A stretch of 51,078 nucleotides of DNA from Stenotrophomonas terrae. GTDB taxonomy: Bacteria > Pseudomonadota > Gammaproteobacteria > Xanthomonadales > Xanthomonadaceae. The stretch's first letter is position 1. Each line of letters opens with the position of its first letter. This document shows, one piece after another, positions 18,134-27,137 of this stretch. The stretch covers positions 1-51,078 of the forward strand of contig NZ_LDJJ01000068.1 in assembly GCF_001431465.1 (NCBI RefSeq), given 5' to 3'. Both the position numbers and the translations under genes were made by a program. Under the pieces are notes generated by a model. The model had not been told where the DNA came from. It did no database searches and worked only from the letters and a program-made list of their open reading frames with translations.

Positions 18134-19864
18134 TCAGTCGCCGCTGTTCTCGACTGCTTCATCGCCGCCAACCACCACGCCATGGGTCTTGGCGACACAG
18201 TCGGCGTGCAGGGCGGTGCCAGGCAGCAATTGCCAGTTGTTGCGATTGGCGCTGCCGATATCGATGACCTGGCTGCGGTCGGCGCAGGGCGTCATGGCCT
18301 TGTCCAGCACGAACAACCAGCGCCGCTGCGGGTCCGCGGTGACCCAGCGCGCTGCATCTTCCCATTGCTCGGCGACAGGCCGTTTGAAGCCGAAATCGGT
18401 AGCCTGTGGATGCGTCTGCAGCAGGTTCTGTTCGCGCCAGGCGACCATGCCCAGCTGCGCGTCCGGGCCGATCCGCTCGCGCACCTTGTCCATCAGCAAC
18501 GAGGCCGAGCTGTAAGGATCCAGTGCCGGCATCGCACCCAGGCCATACATGCTCCACAGCAGCACCGTACTCAATACCACCGCCAGGCCGGCACGACGCA
18601 GCCGCAGCACCGCGACCAGCAGCAGCGAGGCGGCACCGAAGCCGATCAGCCACCAGCCTATCTGCGGCAGCACCCAGGGGTCGATCGCGCGCTTGATCGC
18701 ATTGCGCTGTGCCCAGCCATCACCGTGTAAGGCGCCATAGCCGACCACCAGGGTGGCGATGGCCAGCAGCAGCACGTAGAGCAGCAACAGCCAGCGCACG
18801 CTGGTACGCCGCAGCAGGCCCGGCAGCAGGGGCGCCGCCGCCACTGCCAGGGCTGGCAGCATCGGCAGGATGTAGACCTCGCGCTTGCCCGGGCTGGCGC
18901 TGAAGAACAGCAGCACCAGCAGCGCCCAGCCCAGCAGCAGGATGTAGCGTGGATCGGCACGGCGGCAGCGGCGCCACCAGGCGGGCAGCAGCCAGGGCAC
19001 CAGCAGGCTGCCCGGCAGCCACAGCGTTGCCATCACCTGCAGGTAGTACCAGAGCGGCTGGTGATGGTGCCAGGCGTTGGCGTAGCGGGTGCCGGTCTGC
19101 TTGAACAGTAGTTCCTTGGCATAGGCCTGCAGGTGCGGCTCGGGGTTCTGCAGCAGGGCAATGACCAGTGGACCCAGCCAGATCGCGGTGCCGGCCAGGA
19201 AGGCCGGCAGCAACAGCCACCAGCCCCAGCTGCGTCCGGGGCCAACGGCCTGTGGGTGGCGCCAGCGCCAGGCCAGCCACGGCAACAGCATCAGCAATGG
19301 CAGGAAGCCAACGCCCTTGGTCACGGTGCCGGCGCCGGCGGCAAAGGCGGCCAGCGCCAGTGCCCACCAGTTGGGGCCAAGCAGCAGGTGCCGTACCAGT
19401 CCCCACAGCGCCAGGGTGGTCATGGCGACCAGCACCATGTCGATCTGCGCGCGCTTGGCCATCAGCCCGAACTGGATGCAGACAAACAGCCCGACCACCG
19501 CATAGCGGGCGATCTGGCGGTTCCACAGGCGCCGGCTCATGTCCCAGGTCAGCCACAGGGTGAGCAGCGCGGCCAGCAGCGACGGCACCAGGAACGACAG
19601 GTTCCAGTCGCCGATCACCTTGTAGGTGGCTGCCTGGATCCACATGAAGGTGGCCGGCTTTTCCGCATACAACTCACTGCCGCGATGTGGCAGCAACCAC
19701 TGCCCGGTTTCCACCATATGCCGTGCGGCCAGCACGAAGCGGGGTTCGTCCGGCGGGTTGGGGGAGCGCATGCCAAGGCCCGCCAGCAGGCTGATCACGA
19801 TCAGCGCGATCAGGATCGCGAACCAGAGATTCGTACGGGAAGCGCGGGGCGGAGTTGGGTGCAC
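18134..19864 (-). CDS. GT83 (ArnT/PMT-like) membrane glycosyltransferase
   Basis: The 576-residue protein has about twelve hydrophobic segments. The first periplasmic loop carries 'NPPDEPRFVLAARHM', matching the catalytic acidic motif of ArnT-like lipid-carrier glycosyltransferases, followed by 'LYAEKPATFMWIQAATY', the counterpart of the 'KPPL..W' motif. 'SPGKREVYILPMLPALAV' is also typical. Such enzymes move a sugar from undecaprenyl phosphate to lipid A or another envelope acceptor. The other arn genes are not in the window, so the sugar is uncertain. It is the first gene of a minus-strand set with PAP2 and EptA, with a 157-bp gap before PAP2. Confidence 0.88.
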   Translation of the reverse strand: MHPTPPRASRTNLWFAILIALIVISLLAGLGMRSPNPPDEPRFVLAARHMVETGQWLLPHRGSELYAEKPATFMWIQAATYKVIGDWNLSFLVPSLLAALLTLWLTWDMSRRLWNRQIARYAVVGLFVCIQFGLMAKRAQIDMVLVAMTTLALWGLVRHLLLGPNWWALALAAFAAGAGTVTKGVGFLPLLMLLPWLAWRWRHPQAVGPGRSWGWWLLLPAFLAGTAIWLGPLVIALLQNPEPHLQAYAKELLFKQTGTRYANAWHHHQPLWYYLQVMATLWLPGSLLVPWLLPAWWRRCRRADPRYILLLGWALLVLLFFSASPGKREVYILPMLPALAVAAAPLLPGLLRRTSVRWLLLLYVLLLAIATLVVGYGALHGDGWAQRNAIKRAIDPWVLPQIGWWLIGFGAASLLLVAVLRLRRAGLAVVLSTVLLWSMYGLGAMPALDPYSSASLLMDKVRERIGPDAQLGMVAWREQNLLQTHPQATDFGFKRPVAEQWEDAARWVTADPQRRWLFVLDKAMTPCADRSQVIDIGSANRNNWQLLPGTALHADCVAKTHGVVVGGDEAVENSGD

Positions 19865-19923
19865 AGGCGGCTCGGTGTCGAAGGCTGGCAGGATGATGGC
19901 GCAGACGACGTTGGAAACACGTC

Positions 19924-19948
19924 GAAACCGGCAGCTGGCCGGTTTCGG
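19924..19948. promoter_or_regulatory. Inverted repeat in the divergent control region
   Basis: A perfect 9-bp inverted repeat (cgaaaccgg / ccggtttcg) separated by 7 bases lies between the divergent ArnT-like gene and the OmpR-type regulator gene. Its position suits a regulator site or a hairpin in the ArnT leader. A possible TAGGAT -10 for the regulator gene lies at 19983-19988. Confidence 0.45.
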
Positions 19949-20031
19949 CGGTGTTCCGACGACAATCCGACGGTAGCGGCGCTAGGATACGTCGGTAATG
20001 CCCCGGCCCGGGGTAGCAAGGTCACGCCCGC

Positions 20032-20724
20032 ATGCGGCTGCTGGTCATTGAAGACAATCGCAATCTGATCGCCAACCTGTTCGATTATTTTGAAGCGCGC
20101 GGGCACACGCTCGACGTCGCCCCGGACGGCATCACCGGCCTGCACCTGGCCGGCACCCAGAGTTACGACGCCATTCTGCTGGACTGGATGCTGCCGCGTC
20201 TGGAGGGCCCGGAGGTACTGCGCAAGCTGCGCGAGGAGTTCCGTTCCGAAGTACCGGTGATCATGCTCACCGCCCGCGACGAACTGCCTGACAAGATCGC
20301 CGGTTTCCGGGCCGGCGCCGATGACTACCTGACCAAACCCTTCGCCCTGCCCGAGCTCGAAGTGCGGCTGGAGGCGGTGCTGGCGCGTACCCATGGGCGC
20401 AACCCGCGCAAGGTGCTGGAGGTACACGACCTGCAGCTGGACATGTCCACTTTCGAGGCCCAGCGCGCCGGCCAGGTGCTGCACCTGTACCCGGCATGCC
20501 GCAAGTTGCTGGAAGTGCTGATGCGCGCCAGCCCGGCCGCGGTCACCCGCGACCAGCTCGAGTACGCGCTATGGGGCGATGAGCCGCCCGATGGCGACAT
20601 GCTGCGCTCACATATCTACGAGCTGCGACGCGCGGTTGATGGCCCGTTCGATGAGAAGCTGCTGCAGACCTTGCCGCGGGTGGGCTATCGGCTGTCCGCG
20701 CCGGCGGCAGGTACCGCGCGATGA
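20032..20724 (+). CDS. OmpR-family response regulator
   Basis: The 230-residue protein has an N-terminal receiver domain (acidic pair E7/D8, phospho-acceptor D51 in 'ILLDWMLPRLEGP', T80, K102 in 'YLTKPF') and a C-terminal winged-helix DNA-binding domain ending 'DEKLLQTLPRVGYRLSAP'. It overlaps the sensor kinase by 4 bases. It is divergent from the ArnT-PAP2-EptA gene set, so regulation of that set, as in PmrAB or ColRS systems, is a reasonable inference. It could equally autoregulate only. Confidence 0.95.
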   Translation: MRLLVIEDNRNLIANLFDYFEARGHTLDVAPDGITGLHLAGTQSYDAILLDWMLPRLEGPEVLRKLREEFRSEVPVIMLTARDELPDKIAGFRAGADDYLTKPFALPELEVRLEAVLARTHGRNPRKVLEVHDLQLDMSTFEAQRAGQVLHLYPACRKLLEVLMRASPAAVTRDQLEYALWGDEPPDGDMLRSHIYELRRAVDGPFDEKLLQTLPRVGYRLSAPAAGTAR

Positions 20725-22001
20725 CACGCCGCACCCTGCGCCGCAAGCTGCTGGGCTGGTTGGCGATCTATGTGGCACTGGTGACGCTGGCGGTATTCAG
20801 TGCCGCCAACTATGTGCATGAGCATGCCGAACATGCGGTGTGGCGTTCGTTGTTGAATACCGAGCTGGACAGCATCATCGGCCAGATGCGCAGCGACCCG
20901 AACTACCACTGGCAGGATTCGGACACGCTGCGTTTCTACGCGACGCATGTGCCGGCAGGTGTTCCCGAAGGCTTGGCCAAGTTGCACCCCGGCTTGCACG
21001 ACGGGGCCTTGCTGGAAGGCAAGGACATGGCGGTGATGGTGCGCGATACCTCCGACTTCGGTCGGGTGGTATTGGCACTGGATATTTCCGATTTCGGCGA
21101 GCTGGAGCATTTCATCACCCGCTGGGCGCTGCTGGCTGGCGTGGCCTTGCTGCTGGTCACGCTGTTGATGGCCTGGGTGGGCATGACCCGGCTGGTAAGG
21201 CCGCTGTCGGTGCTGGCGCAGGACATCGCCAAACTGAGCCCCGAACGTCGCGGGCAGCGCGTTTACGTGGACCGGCGTGGAAGCACCGAATTGGAAGTGA
21301 TTGCCGGTGCCTTGAATGACTACCTGCAGCGCAATGAACATTTCGTCGAGCGTGAGCGGGCCTTCATCAGCACCGCCAGCCATGAGCTGCGCACGCCGAT
21401 CGCGGTGATCAGTGGTGCCGCCGAGCTGGCGTTGGAGCAGCCGGGCCTGCCGGAAAGGGCGCGCCAGCAGCTGCTCCGCGTGCGCAGTACCTCCACTGGC
21501 ATGGAGCAGTTGATCCAGTTGCTGCTGGTGCTTGCGCGCGACCCGGCCAAACTGGCTGCGATGAGTGAACTGGTGGCGCTGGAAGAACTGCTGCCGGAAA
21601 TCGCCGAGGACCATCGCTATCTGGCCAAGGGCAAGGAACTGGAACTGGAGCTGGTGGAAGCGGCGCCGTGCCGGATACTTGCGCCGCTGGCGGTGGTGCA
21701 GGCCGCGATTGGCAATCTGCTGCGCAACGCCATCGAAAACAGTGATCGTGGCGTGGTGCGTATGGGTATCTCCGCCGATGCGGTGCTGAGCATCGAGGAC
21801 CCTGGCCACGGTATGAGTCCGGAAGAAGTCGCGCAGGTCTATGCGCGCATGAGCAAGGGCGAGCGCAACCCCGGCGCGGGCATCGGCCTGGACCTGATCG
21901 CGCGGCTATGTGATCACCTGGGTTGGCGGCTGGATATCCATTCGCAGCCGGAGCGTGGCACCCGCGTCACTTTGGATATGAGCAGTTCCAGGCCGCGCTA
22001 G
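20721..22001 (+). CDS. Sensor histidine kinase (OmpR-type partner)
   Basis: The 426-residue inner-membrane protein has two membrane helices (about 13-33 and 130-155) bounding a periplasmic domain of about 100 residues, then a HAMP-like linker. The HisKA dimerisation helix has H221 in 'STASHELRTPIAV'. In the ATPase domain 'LLRNAIENS' is the N box, 'SIEDPGHGMSPEEV' the G1 region and 'GAGIGLDLI' the G2 region. The periplasmic domain contains several acidic residues, as do cation- or peptide-sensing PmrB/ColS-like kinases, but the ligand cannot be read from sequence. Confidence 0.95.
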   Translation: MTRRTLRRKLLGWLAIYVALVTLAVFSAANYVHEHAEHAVWRSLLNTELDSIIGQMRSDPNYHWQDSDTLRFYATHVPAGVPEGLAKLHPGLHDGALLEGKDMAVMVRDTSDFGRVVLALDISDFGELEHFITRWALLAGVALLLVTLLMAWVGMTRLVRPLSVLAQDIAKLSPERRGQRVYVDRRGSTELEVIAGALNDYLQRNEHFVERERAFISTASHELRTPIAVISGAAELALEQPGLPERARQQLLRVRSTSTGMEQLIQLLLVLARDPAKLAAMSELVALEELLPEIAEDHRYLAKGKELELELVEAAPCRILAPLAVVQAAIGNLLRNAIENSDRGVVRMGISADAVLSIEDPGHGMSPEEVAQVYARMSKGERNPGAGIGLDLIARLCDHLGWRLDIHSQPERGTRVTLDMSSSRPR

Positions 22002-22022
22002 CGGTGCATGGGCGGGGCGGTT

Positions 22023-22118
22023 GTAGGAGCGGCGTAAGCCGCGAAGCTGGCAATGCGTGATGGCTGACAACAGCTGGACCTGTTGGTCCATCTGCTTCGC
22101 GGCTTACGCTGCTCCTGC
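22023..22118. repeat. Inverted REP pair
   Basis: A 'gtaggagcggcg...gccgcgaagc' palindrome (22023-22047) faces an inverted copy (22094-22118) across 46 bases. Each copy can fold alone and the pair can form a long stem. It lies between the convergent ends of the sensor kinase gene (22001) and the HExxH gene (22130), where it could act as a two-way terminator. Confidence 0.85.
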
Positions 22119-22129
22119 AGTCGCCCTCG

Positions 22130-22624
22130 TCAGGCCGGCAGCAGCTCGCGCTCAACCAGCCATTGGCGGGCATCTTCGGCGTCCTGCTCGAACCAGGCAC
22201 GGGTCGAACCCAGCCGGTAGGTATAGCCCCAGCTGTCCATGTCGGCCATCAGCCGCGCGCTGCCTACGCCCGGCAATTGCCCGGCCAGCACGATCTGCAG
22301 GTAACAGGTGGCGTCTTCCTCGGGCACCGAGTCGGTGGCGTCGGTATGCACCTGTGCGCGGCGCTCGGGCGGCAGCACGATCAGGTGGCAGGACTCGTGC
22401 AGCATCGAATGCACCGGCGTGTCGTCGCGGACATAGACATCGCAGGCGATGATGCCGGCCTCCGGTTCGCCCCAGTAGCTGCCGGGGATCTTCTCGCCCG
22501 CGGCAACATGGTTCAGGCGCAGGCCGTGGCGCGCGAGCAGGGCCTGCGCGTCATTCCACTGGATATCACCCACACAAAGGACGGGGTGGGTCGGGGCGCT
22601 GGCAGGGCTTTCGTTCACGGGCAC
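22130..22624 (-). CDS. HExxH-motif hypothetical protein
   Basis: The 164-residue soluble protein contains 'VHSMLHESCHLIVLPPERR' (H76-E77-x-x-H80), a zinc-metallopeptidase-like motif in a hydrophobic helix context, then acidic residues (DATDSVPEEDATCYLQ) that could offer a third ligand. It has no signal peptide or membrane helix, so any activity would be cytoplasmic. Start codons are GTG (22624, or 22618 two codons on). It follows minE by 35 bases on the same strand and may be read from the min transcript. I do not recognise a named family. Confidence 0.72.
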   Translation of the reverse strand: MPVNESPASAPTHPVLCVGDIQWNDAQALLARHGLRLNHVAAGEKIPGSYWGEPEAGIIACDVYVRDDTPVHSMLHESCHLIVLPPERRAQVHTDATDSVPEEDATCYLQIVLAGQLPGVGSARLMADMDSWGYTYRLGSTRAWFEQDAEDARQWLVERELLPA

Positions 22625-22659
22625 GGTAGCCCCGGCGGCCGCAGCCGCCGGGTTGTTGG

Positions 22660-22911
22660 TTACTTGTCGTCGGGCAGGGCCACGGAAATATCGAGCACGT
22701 CGTTGGCGCCATCCTTGACCAGGTCCACGCGGACCGCATCGGCGTCGATGTTGACGTACTTCTTGATCACTTCCAGCAGCTCACGCTGCAGCAGGGGCAG
22801 GTAATCCGGGCCACCGCGGGTGCTGCGCTCCTGCGCGATGATGATCTGCAGGCGGTTCTTCGCCGTTTCGGCGGTCGTCTTCTTCTGTCTCAGGAAGTCG
22901 AGCAGTCCCAT
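22660..22911 (-). CDS. minE: Cell division topological specificity factor MinE
   Basis: The 83-residue protein starts [20 protein letters not shown], the membrane-targeting amphipathic start of MinE. The MinD-contact segment is '[20 protein letters not shown]', and the C-terminal topological domain follows. MinE drives MinD off the membrane and sets up pole-to-pole oscillation, so that division occurs at mid-cell. A strong GGAGGA Shine-Dalgarno sequence overlaps the last bases of minD, so the genes are translationally coupled. Confidence 0.97.
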   Translation of the reverse strand: MGLLDFLRQKKTTAETAKNRLQIIIAQERSTRGGPDYLPLLQRELLEVIKKYVNIDADAVRVDLVKDGANDVLDISVALPDDK

Positions 22912-22913
22912 GC

Positions 22914-23723
22914 TTATCCTCCAAACAACTTGCTGAAGAAGCCCTTCTTCTCAACCGAGATGAAGCGCATCGGGCGGTCTTCGCCCAGGATGCGGCTCAC
23001 CGCGTCATCGTAGGCCTGTCCGGCCGGCGATTCGTTGTCCAGGATGACCGGCTCGCCCTTGTTGGAGGCGTTGAGCACGTCGCCCGACTCGGGAATGACG
23101 CCGATGGCCTTGAGCCCCAGCACTTCCTCCACGTCGGTGATGCTCAGCATTTCACCGGTTTCAACCCGCGAGGGGCTGTAACGGGTCAGCAGCAGGTAGG
23201 CCGGTACCGGCTTGCCGGCTTCGGCGTTGGCGGTCTTGGAGTCGAGCAGGCCGATGATGCGGTCCGAGTCGCGTACCGAGGAGACTTCCGGGTTGACCAC
23301 GACAACGGCGCGATCGGCGAAGTACATCGCCAGGAACGCGCCCTTCTCGATGCCGGCCGGGGAGTCGCAGATGATGTAGTCGAAGCCGTCGGCGGCCAGG
23401 TCCTTGAGGACCTTCTCCACGCCTTCCTTGTTCAGTGCGTCCTTGTCGCGGGTCTGCGAGGCGGCCAGCACGTACAGGTTGTCGAAACGCTTGTCCTTGA
23501 TCAGGGCCTGCTTGAGCGTGGCTTCGCCGTGGACGACATTGACGAAGTCGTACACCACCCGGCGCTCGCAGCCCATGATCAGGTCGAGGTTGCGCAGGCC
23601 GACGTCGAAGTCGATGACGGCAACTTTCTTGCCGCGCCGCGCAATGCCACAGGCCAGGCTGGCGCTGGAGGTGGTCTTGCCCACGCCGCCCTTGCCGGAA
23701 GTGACTACGATGATTTCAGCCAA
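22914..23723 (-). CDS. minD: Septum site-determining ATPase MinD
   Basis: The 269-residue ParA/MinD-type ATPase has a deviant Walker A motif in '[19 protein letters not shown]' with the signature lysine, Switch I '[16 protein letters not shown]', Walker B-like '[10 protein letters not shown]', and a C-terminal amphipathic membrane helix ([12 protein letters not shown]). It recruits MinC to the membrane at the poles and is cleared by MinE. The start is taken as TTG at 23723: it follows AGGAG at good spacing and gives the family N-terminus ([11 protein letters not shown]). The open frame upstream is not conserved-looking. Confidence 0.97.
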   Translation of the reverse strand: MAEIIVVTSGKGGVGKTTSSASLACGIARRGKKVAVIDFDVGLRNLDLIMGCERRVVYDFVNVVHGEATLKQALIKDKRFDNLYVLAASQTRDKDALNKEGVEKVLKDLAADGFDYIICDSPAGIEKGAFLAMYFADRAVVVVNPEVSSVRDSDRIIGLLDSKTANAEAGKPVPAYLLLTRYSPSRVETGEMLSITDVEEVLGLKAIGVIPESGDVLNASNKGEPVILDNESPAGQAYDDAVSRILGEDRPMRFISVEKKGFFSKLFGG

Positions 23724-23755
23724 AGGATCTCTCCTGAATATGTTTGGGAGCTGCG

Positions 23756-24556
23756 TCAATCCAGCGCAGCAATCATGATCTGGTCCTGTTCCAGCCATAC
23801 CTGCACGGCCTTGCCGCGCAGATTGTCCGGAATATCGTCCAGTACCTTATACCGTCCTGCAATCGCGACTAATTCAGCATGGAAGTCGCGACAGAAAATG
23901 CGTGCGCTGGTGTTGCCCTGGGCACCGGCCAATGCGCGGCCACGCAGCGTACCGTAGATATGGATGCTGCCGTCGGCGATGACCTCGGCGCCGGCACCCA
24001 CTGTTGAGAGTACGGTCAGGTCGCAATTCTCGGCGTAGAGCTGCTGGCCGGAGCGCACTGTGGCCAGTTGCATCCGCCCTGGTTGTGGCGCGGCGGCCTC
24101 GGTGGCGGCCTGCGCGGCGGGGGCGGGCACGGCTGCCGAGGCGCGTTTGCTTGCTGTCGCGGTGGCGGCTGGGGCTGCTGCGGGCGCCGGGGCGGCGGCC
24201 GGTTCGGCGTCGGCGCGCTCGTACTGGGCGCGGAACTTGGCCAGCAGGGGCAAGCCCAGTTGCTGGGCCAGGGTCTCGGTCTCGCTGGTGCCGTAGGCCA
24301 GGGCGACCGGCAGTACGCCGGCGTCGCGCAGGCCGTTGACCAGCTCCTGGGCGGTGGCGCGGTCGGGCAATTGACTCAAACCGCCAAAATCCAGGATCAC
24401 CGCGGCGCGACCAAACAACTTGGGCGCGCGTGCCACGCGCTCGCGCATTTCCTGGCTCAGCCGCGCTACATCGAGGGTGCGGATACGCAGGTTGGCAATG
24501 CCGACCTGCCCGATTTTCAGTTCACCAGCCTGTTCGTAATCCAAATTCACTGCCAT
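23756..24556 (-). CDS. minC: Septum site-determining protein MinC
   Basis: In this 266-residue FtsZ-assembly inhibitor, residues 1-105 form the N-terminal FtsZ-binding domain. A long Ala/Pro-rich linker (about 115-160) follows, and then the C-terminal beta-helix domain that binds MinD ('SGQQLYAENCDLTVLSTVGAGAEVIADGSIHIYGTLRGRALAGAQG' split over about 168-213; this is the RGRA.AG motif). The Ala-rich linker is longer than in E. coli MinC. It is the first min gene; its ATG lies 1 base after the stop of the GNAT gene, which suggests a shared transcript. Confidence 0.96.
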   Translation of the reverse strand: MAVNLDYEQAGELKIGQVGIANLRIRTLDVARLSQEMRERVARAPKLFGRAAVILDFGGLSQLPDRATAQELVNGLRDAGVLPVALAYGTSETETLAQQLGLPLLAKFRAQYERADAEPAAAPAPAAAPAATATASKRASAAVPAPAAQAATEAAAPQPGRMQLATVRSGQQLYAENCDLTVLSTVGAGAEVIADGSIHIYGTLRGRALAGAQGNTSARIFCRDFHAELVAIAGRYKVLDDIPDNLRGKAVQVWLEQDQIMIAALD

Positions 24557-24557
24557 C

Positions 24558-25148
24558 TCAGGTTCCGGTCGGCCGCTGTTGCAGCAGCCGGCGTGTGTTG
24601 CCTACCCAGGGAACGTCGGGCAGGTTGTCGCCATAGGTCTCTTTTACCCACTCGTAGCTGCACAGATCCTTGAGCAGCATGCTGGCCCGCACATCGACCG
24701 AGGGCATGGTGTTCTGGCCGACCTCACGGAAGCCGAAGCTGCCATGGAACAGCAGGGCAGCATCTGCACCGTGGTCGAGGAACACCTCGCAGGCCATCTG
24801 CGGGTAGCGCAGTTCAGCGTAGCTCTGGGCATCGGCATAGAACGCGCGGCCGACACCACCGCCGCGGCGGCGGCTGGCCACCACGATGCGGTCGATATAG
24901 AAGAAGCTGGGGTAGCGCTGCTGGAACCAGGCGAAGTTGCAGCTGTCATGCGCACTGTTGCTGCCGTAGCCGACCAGAAAACCGGCCATGTTGCCGTCGC
25001 GTTCGGCAACCCGGAAATATTCGGCGGTTTCGTAGAAACGGCGGAGCTTGGCTGCATCCAGCGGAAGAATCGCAAGACCAGCGTTGTTGTTCAGTGCCAG
25101 GACGGAATCGAGCTCGTGCTCGCGCACGTCGCGGATAACAATCGACAT
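24558..25148 (-). CDS. GNAT-family N-acetyltransferase
   Basis: The 196-residue protein has the GNAT acetyl-CoA loop 'VASRRRGGGVGRAFYADA' (R/Q-x-x-G-x-G/A) after the strand 'FFYIDRIVV', and 'LFHGSFGFREVGQ', the usual C-terminal strand. The substrate is unknown. The start at 25148 (MSIVIRDVREHE) is chosen over the frame's earlier ATG at 25238 because the extra residues do not look like protein. Its stop nearly touches minC, and the two are likely co-transcribed. Confidence 0.88.
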   Translation of the reverse strand: MSIVIRDVREHELDSVLALNNNAGLAILPLDAAKLRRFYETAEYFRVAERDGNMAGFLVGYGSNSAHDSCNFAWFQQRYPSFFYIDRIVVASRRRGGGVGRAFYADAQSYAELRYPQMACEVFLDHGADAALLFHGSFGFREVGQNTMPSVDVRASMLLKDLCSYEWVKETYGDNLPDVPWVGNTRRLLQQRPTGT

Positions 25149-25296
25149 TGTGACTCCGTGGGGTATCGCGGTCGGCCCAGTGGGCTGTGGCGCGATTATC
25201 GCATGGGTCAGCCGAGCCGGGCGAGCCGGACCCATCATCGGTACCCATGACTTACGAGGGAGGGCGCTCAGGTCGCCGGATCCTTACCATGGCCCG

Positions 25297-26496
25297 ATGT
25301 TGGGATACCTCAGCCATACCCGTGTGCTCCGCCTGGCCGGCCTGTTTACCTGGGCCCTGGTCAGCTTGCCCCTGGTCTATACCCAGTACGCCCCGGAAGA
25401 GGGCGTGCTGCAGCCGGCTGCCGGCGAGGCGGTTTGGCTGTTCGTCGCCTACCTGGCCTTCGGTGGCTGCTATTTCTGGCTGACCCGCGGGCTCAATGCC
25501 GCCGGCCATACCAGCTGGTACGACCGCCTGGCGCTGCTGGTGCTGACGGTATCGGCGCTGGCGGTGAGCTACCTGTCGGCCACCGGTCTGGGCAGCATTC
25601 TGATGATGGTGGCGGCCGGGGTGATCCCGTGGCTGCTGAGCCGCTGGGTGGGGATCATCTGGCTGGTGCTGAGCCAGTTGGCGGTGTTGCCGGTCTACAA
25701 CCTGATCCTGGGCCTGCCCTTGTTCGAGGCGCTGCTGCAGTCGCTGCTGTACGGCGGCTTCTCGATGTTCATCTTTGTCACCAGCCTGGTGGCCCGGCAG
25801 CAGACCCAGGCACGTGAGGAGCAGCGGCGCTTGAATGCCGAGCTGCGCGCCACCCGTCTGTTGCTGGCCGAAAGTGCCCGGGTCAACGAGCGCACCCGTA
25901 TTTCACGCGAGCTGCACGATCTGCTCGGCCATCACCTGACCGCGCTGAGCCTGAATCTTGAAGTGGCCGGGCATATCACCGAAGGCCAGGCCCAGGAGCA
26001 TGTGCGGCAGGCGCATACGCTGGCCAAATTGCTGCTCACCGATGTGCGCGAGGCGGTCAGCCAGCTGCGCGAGAGCGGCGCGATTGACCTGGCGGCGGCC
26101 TTGCGGCCGTTGACCGAGCGGGTACCGTCGCTGGATATCCATCTGCAGGTGGATGATCCCTTCAACGTCGAAGATCCCGAGCGCGCGCATGTGCTGCTGC
26201 GCTGTACGCAGGAGATCATCACCAATGCGGTGCGCCATGCCGGTGCCCGCAATCTCTGGATCAAGGTCGAGCGCGACGCTGAACAAGTCCTCATCAGCGC
26301 GCATGATGACGGTATCGGTGGCGATTTCGAGGAAATAATGCCGGGCAATGGTTTGCGCGGCATGCGTGAACGGCTGGCGCAGTATGGGGGTGTGCTGGAT
26401 GTTTCGGCGCGACGCGGTGAGGGTTTCCGTCTTCGCGCCAGCCTGCCACTGGTAACCAATATGATGTTGGCCTCAGGGCCGCAAGGAGTGAATTGA
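25297..26496 (+). CDS. NarL-type sensor histidine kinase
   Basis: This 399-residue protein has an N-terminal sensor region of about five or six membrane helices (residues 8-170) with little periplasmic sequence, suggesting it senses a membrane or intracellular signal, as DesK does. After a coiled linker (EEQRRLNAELRATRLL), the HisKA_3 box carries H207 in 'SRELHDLLGHHLTALS'. The ATPase domain has 'ITNAVRHAGA' and 'AHDDGIGGDFEEIMPGNGLRG'. The stop codon overlaps the start of the response regulator. The start at 25297 is the first ATG giving a membrane-like N-terminus. Confidence 0.93.
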   Translation: MLGYLSHTRVLRLAGLFTWALVSLPLVYTQYAPEEGVLQPAAGEAVWLFVAYLAFGGCYFWLTRGLNAAGHTSWYDRLALLVLTVSALAVSYLSATGLGSILMMVAAGVIPWLLSRWVGIIWLVLSQLAVLPVYNLILGLPLFEALLQSLLYGGFSMFIFVTSLVARQQTQAREEQRRLNAELRATRLLLAESARVNERTRISRELHDLLGHHLTALSLNLEVAGHITEGQAQEHVRQAHTLAKLLLTDVREAVSQLRESGAIDLAAALRPLTERVPSLDIHLQVDDPFNVEDPERAHVLLRCTQEIITNAVRHAGARNLWIKVERDAEQVLISAHDDGIGGDFEEIMPGNGLRGMRERLAQYGGVLDVSARRGEGFRLRASLPLVTNMMLASGPQGVN

Positions 26497-27137
26497 TGAT
26501 CCGTGTCTGTCTGGTCGACGACCAAACCCTGGTACGGCAGGGCATCCGCTCGTTGCTGGCGCTGGATGACAGCATCGAAGTGGTGGCCGAAGCCATCGAC
26601 GGGCGGCAGGCGGTGGAAGTGATACCGCAGGTGCAACCGGACGTGGTGCTGATGGATATGCGCATGCCGGTAATGTCCGGGCTGGAGGCCCTGCAGACGC
26701 TGAGTCGCGCCGGCACGCTGCCGCCCTCGATCATCCTGACCACCTTTGATGATGATCAGCTGGTTCTGGCCGGGCTCAAGGCCGGCGCCAAGGGCTACCT
26801 GCTCAAGGATGTGACCCTTGAGCAGCTGGTCGGTGCCATCCGTACCGTGGCAAACGGCGGCTCGCTGGTGCAGCCGGCGGTGACCCAGCGCCTGCTGTCC
26901 GGGCTGGAGCACATGCGCAACGAGTTCGTCAGCCTGGACCGGCCGGACCCGTTGACCGACCGCGAGACCGAGATCCTGCGGCTGATGGCCAGTGGCTTCT
27001 CCAACAAGGAGATCGCCAATTCGCTGGGCGTGGCCGAGGGCACCATCAAGAACCACGTCTCCAATATTCTTTCCAAACTGGGTGTGCGCGACCGTACCCG
27101 TGCCGTGCTCAAGGCATTTGAGCTGCAGCTGGTCTGA
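26496..27137 (+). CDS. NarL/LuxR-family response regulator
   Basis: The 213-residue protein has a receiver domain (D8-D9, phospho-acceptor D54 in 'VVLMDMRMPVMSG', T82 region 'IILTTFDDD', K104 in 'KGYLLKDV') and a C-terminal LuxR helix-turn-helix ('LTDRETEILRLMASG', 'SNKEIANSLGVAEGTIKNHV'). It is translationally coupled to the sensor kinase: its ATG at 26496 overlaps the TGA, with AGGAG at 26484-26488. A TTG 3 bases earlier is possible. Targets are unknown; in DesKR-like pairs they are often nearby transport or lipid genes, but none is obvious here. Confidence 0.95.
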   Translation: MIRVCLVDDQTLVRQGIRSLLALDDSIEVVAEAIDGRQAVEVIPQVQPDVVLMDMRMPVMSGLEALQTLSRAGTLPPSIILTTFDDDQLVLAGLKAGAKGYLLKDVTLEQLVGAIRTVANGGSLVQPAVTQRLLSGLEHMRNEFVSLDRPDPLTDRETEILRLMASGFSNKEIANSLGVAEGTIKNHVSNILSKLGVRDRTRAVLKAFELQLV

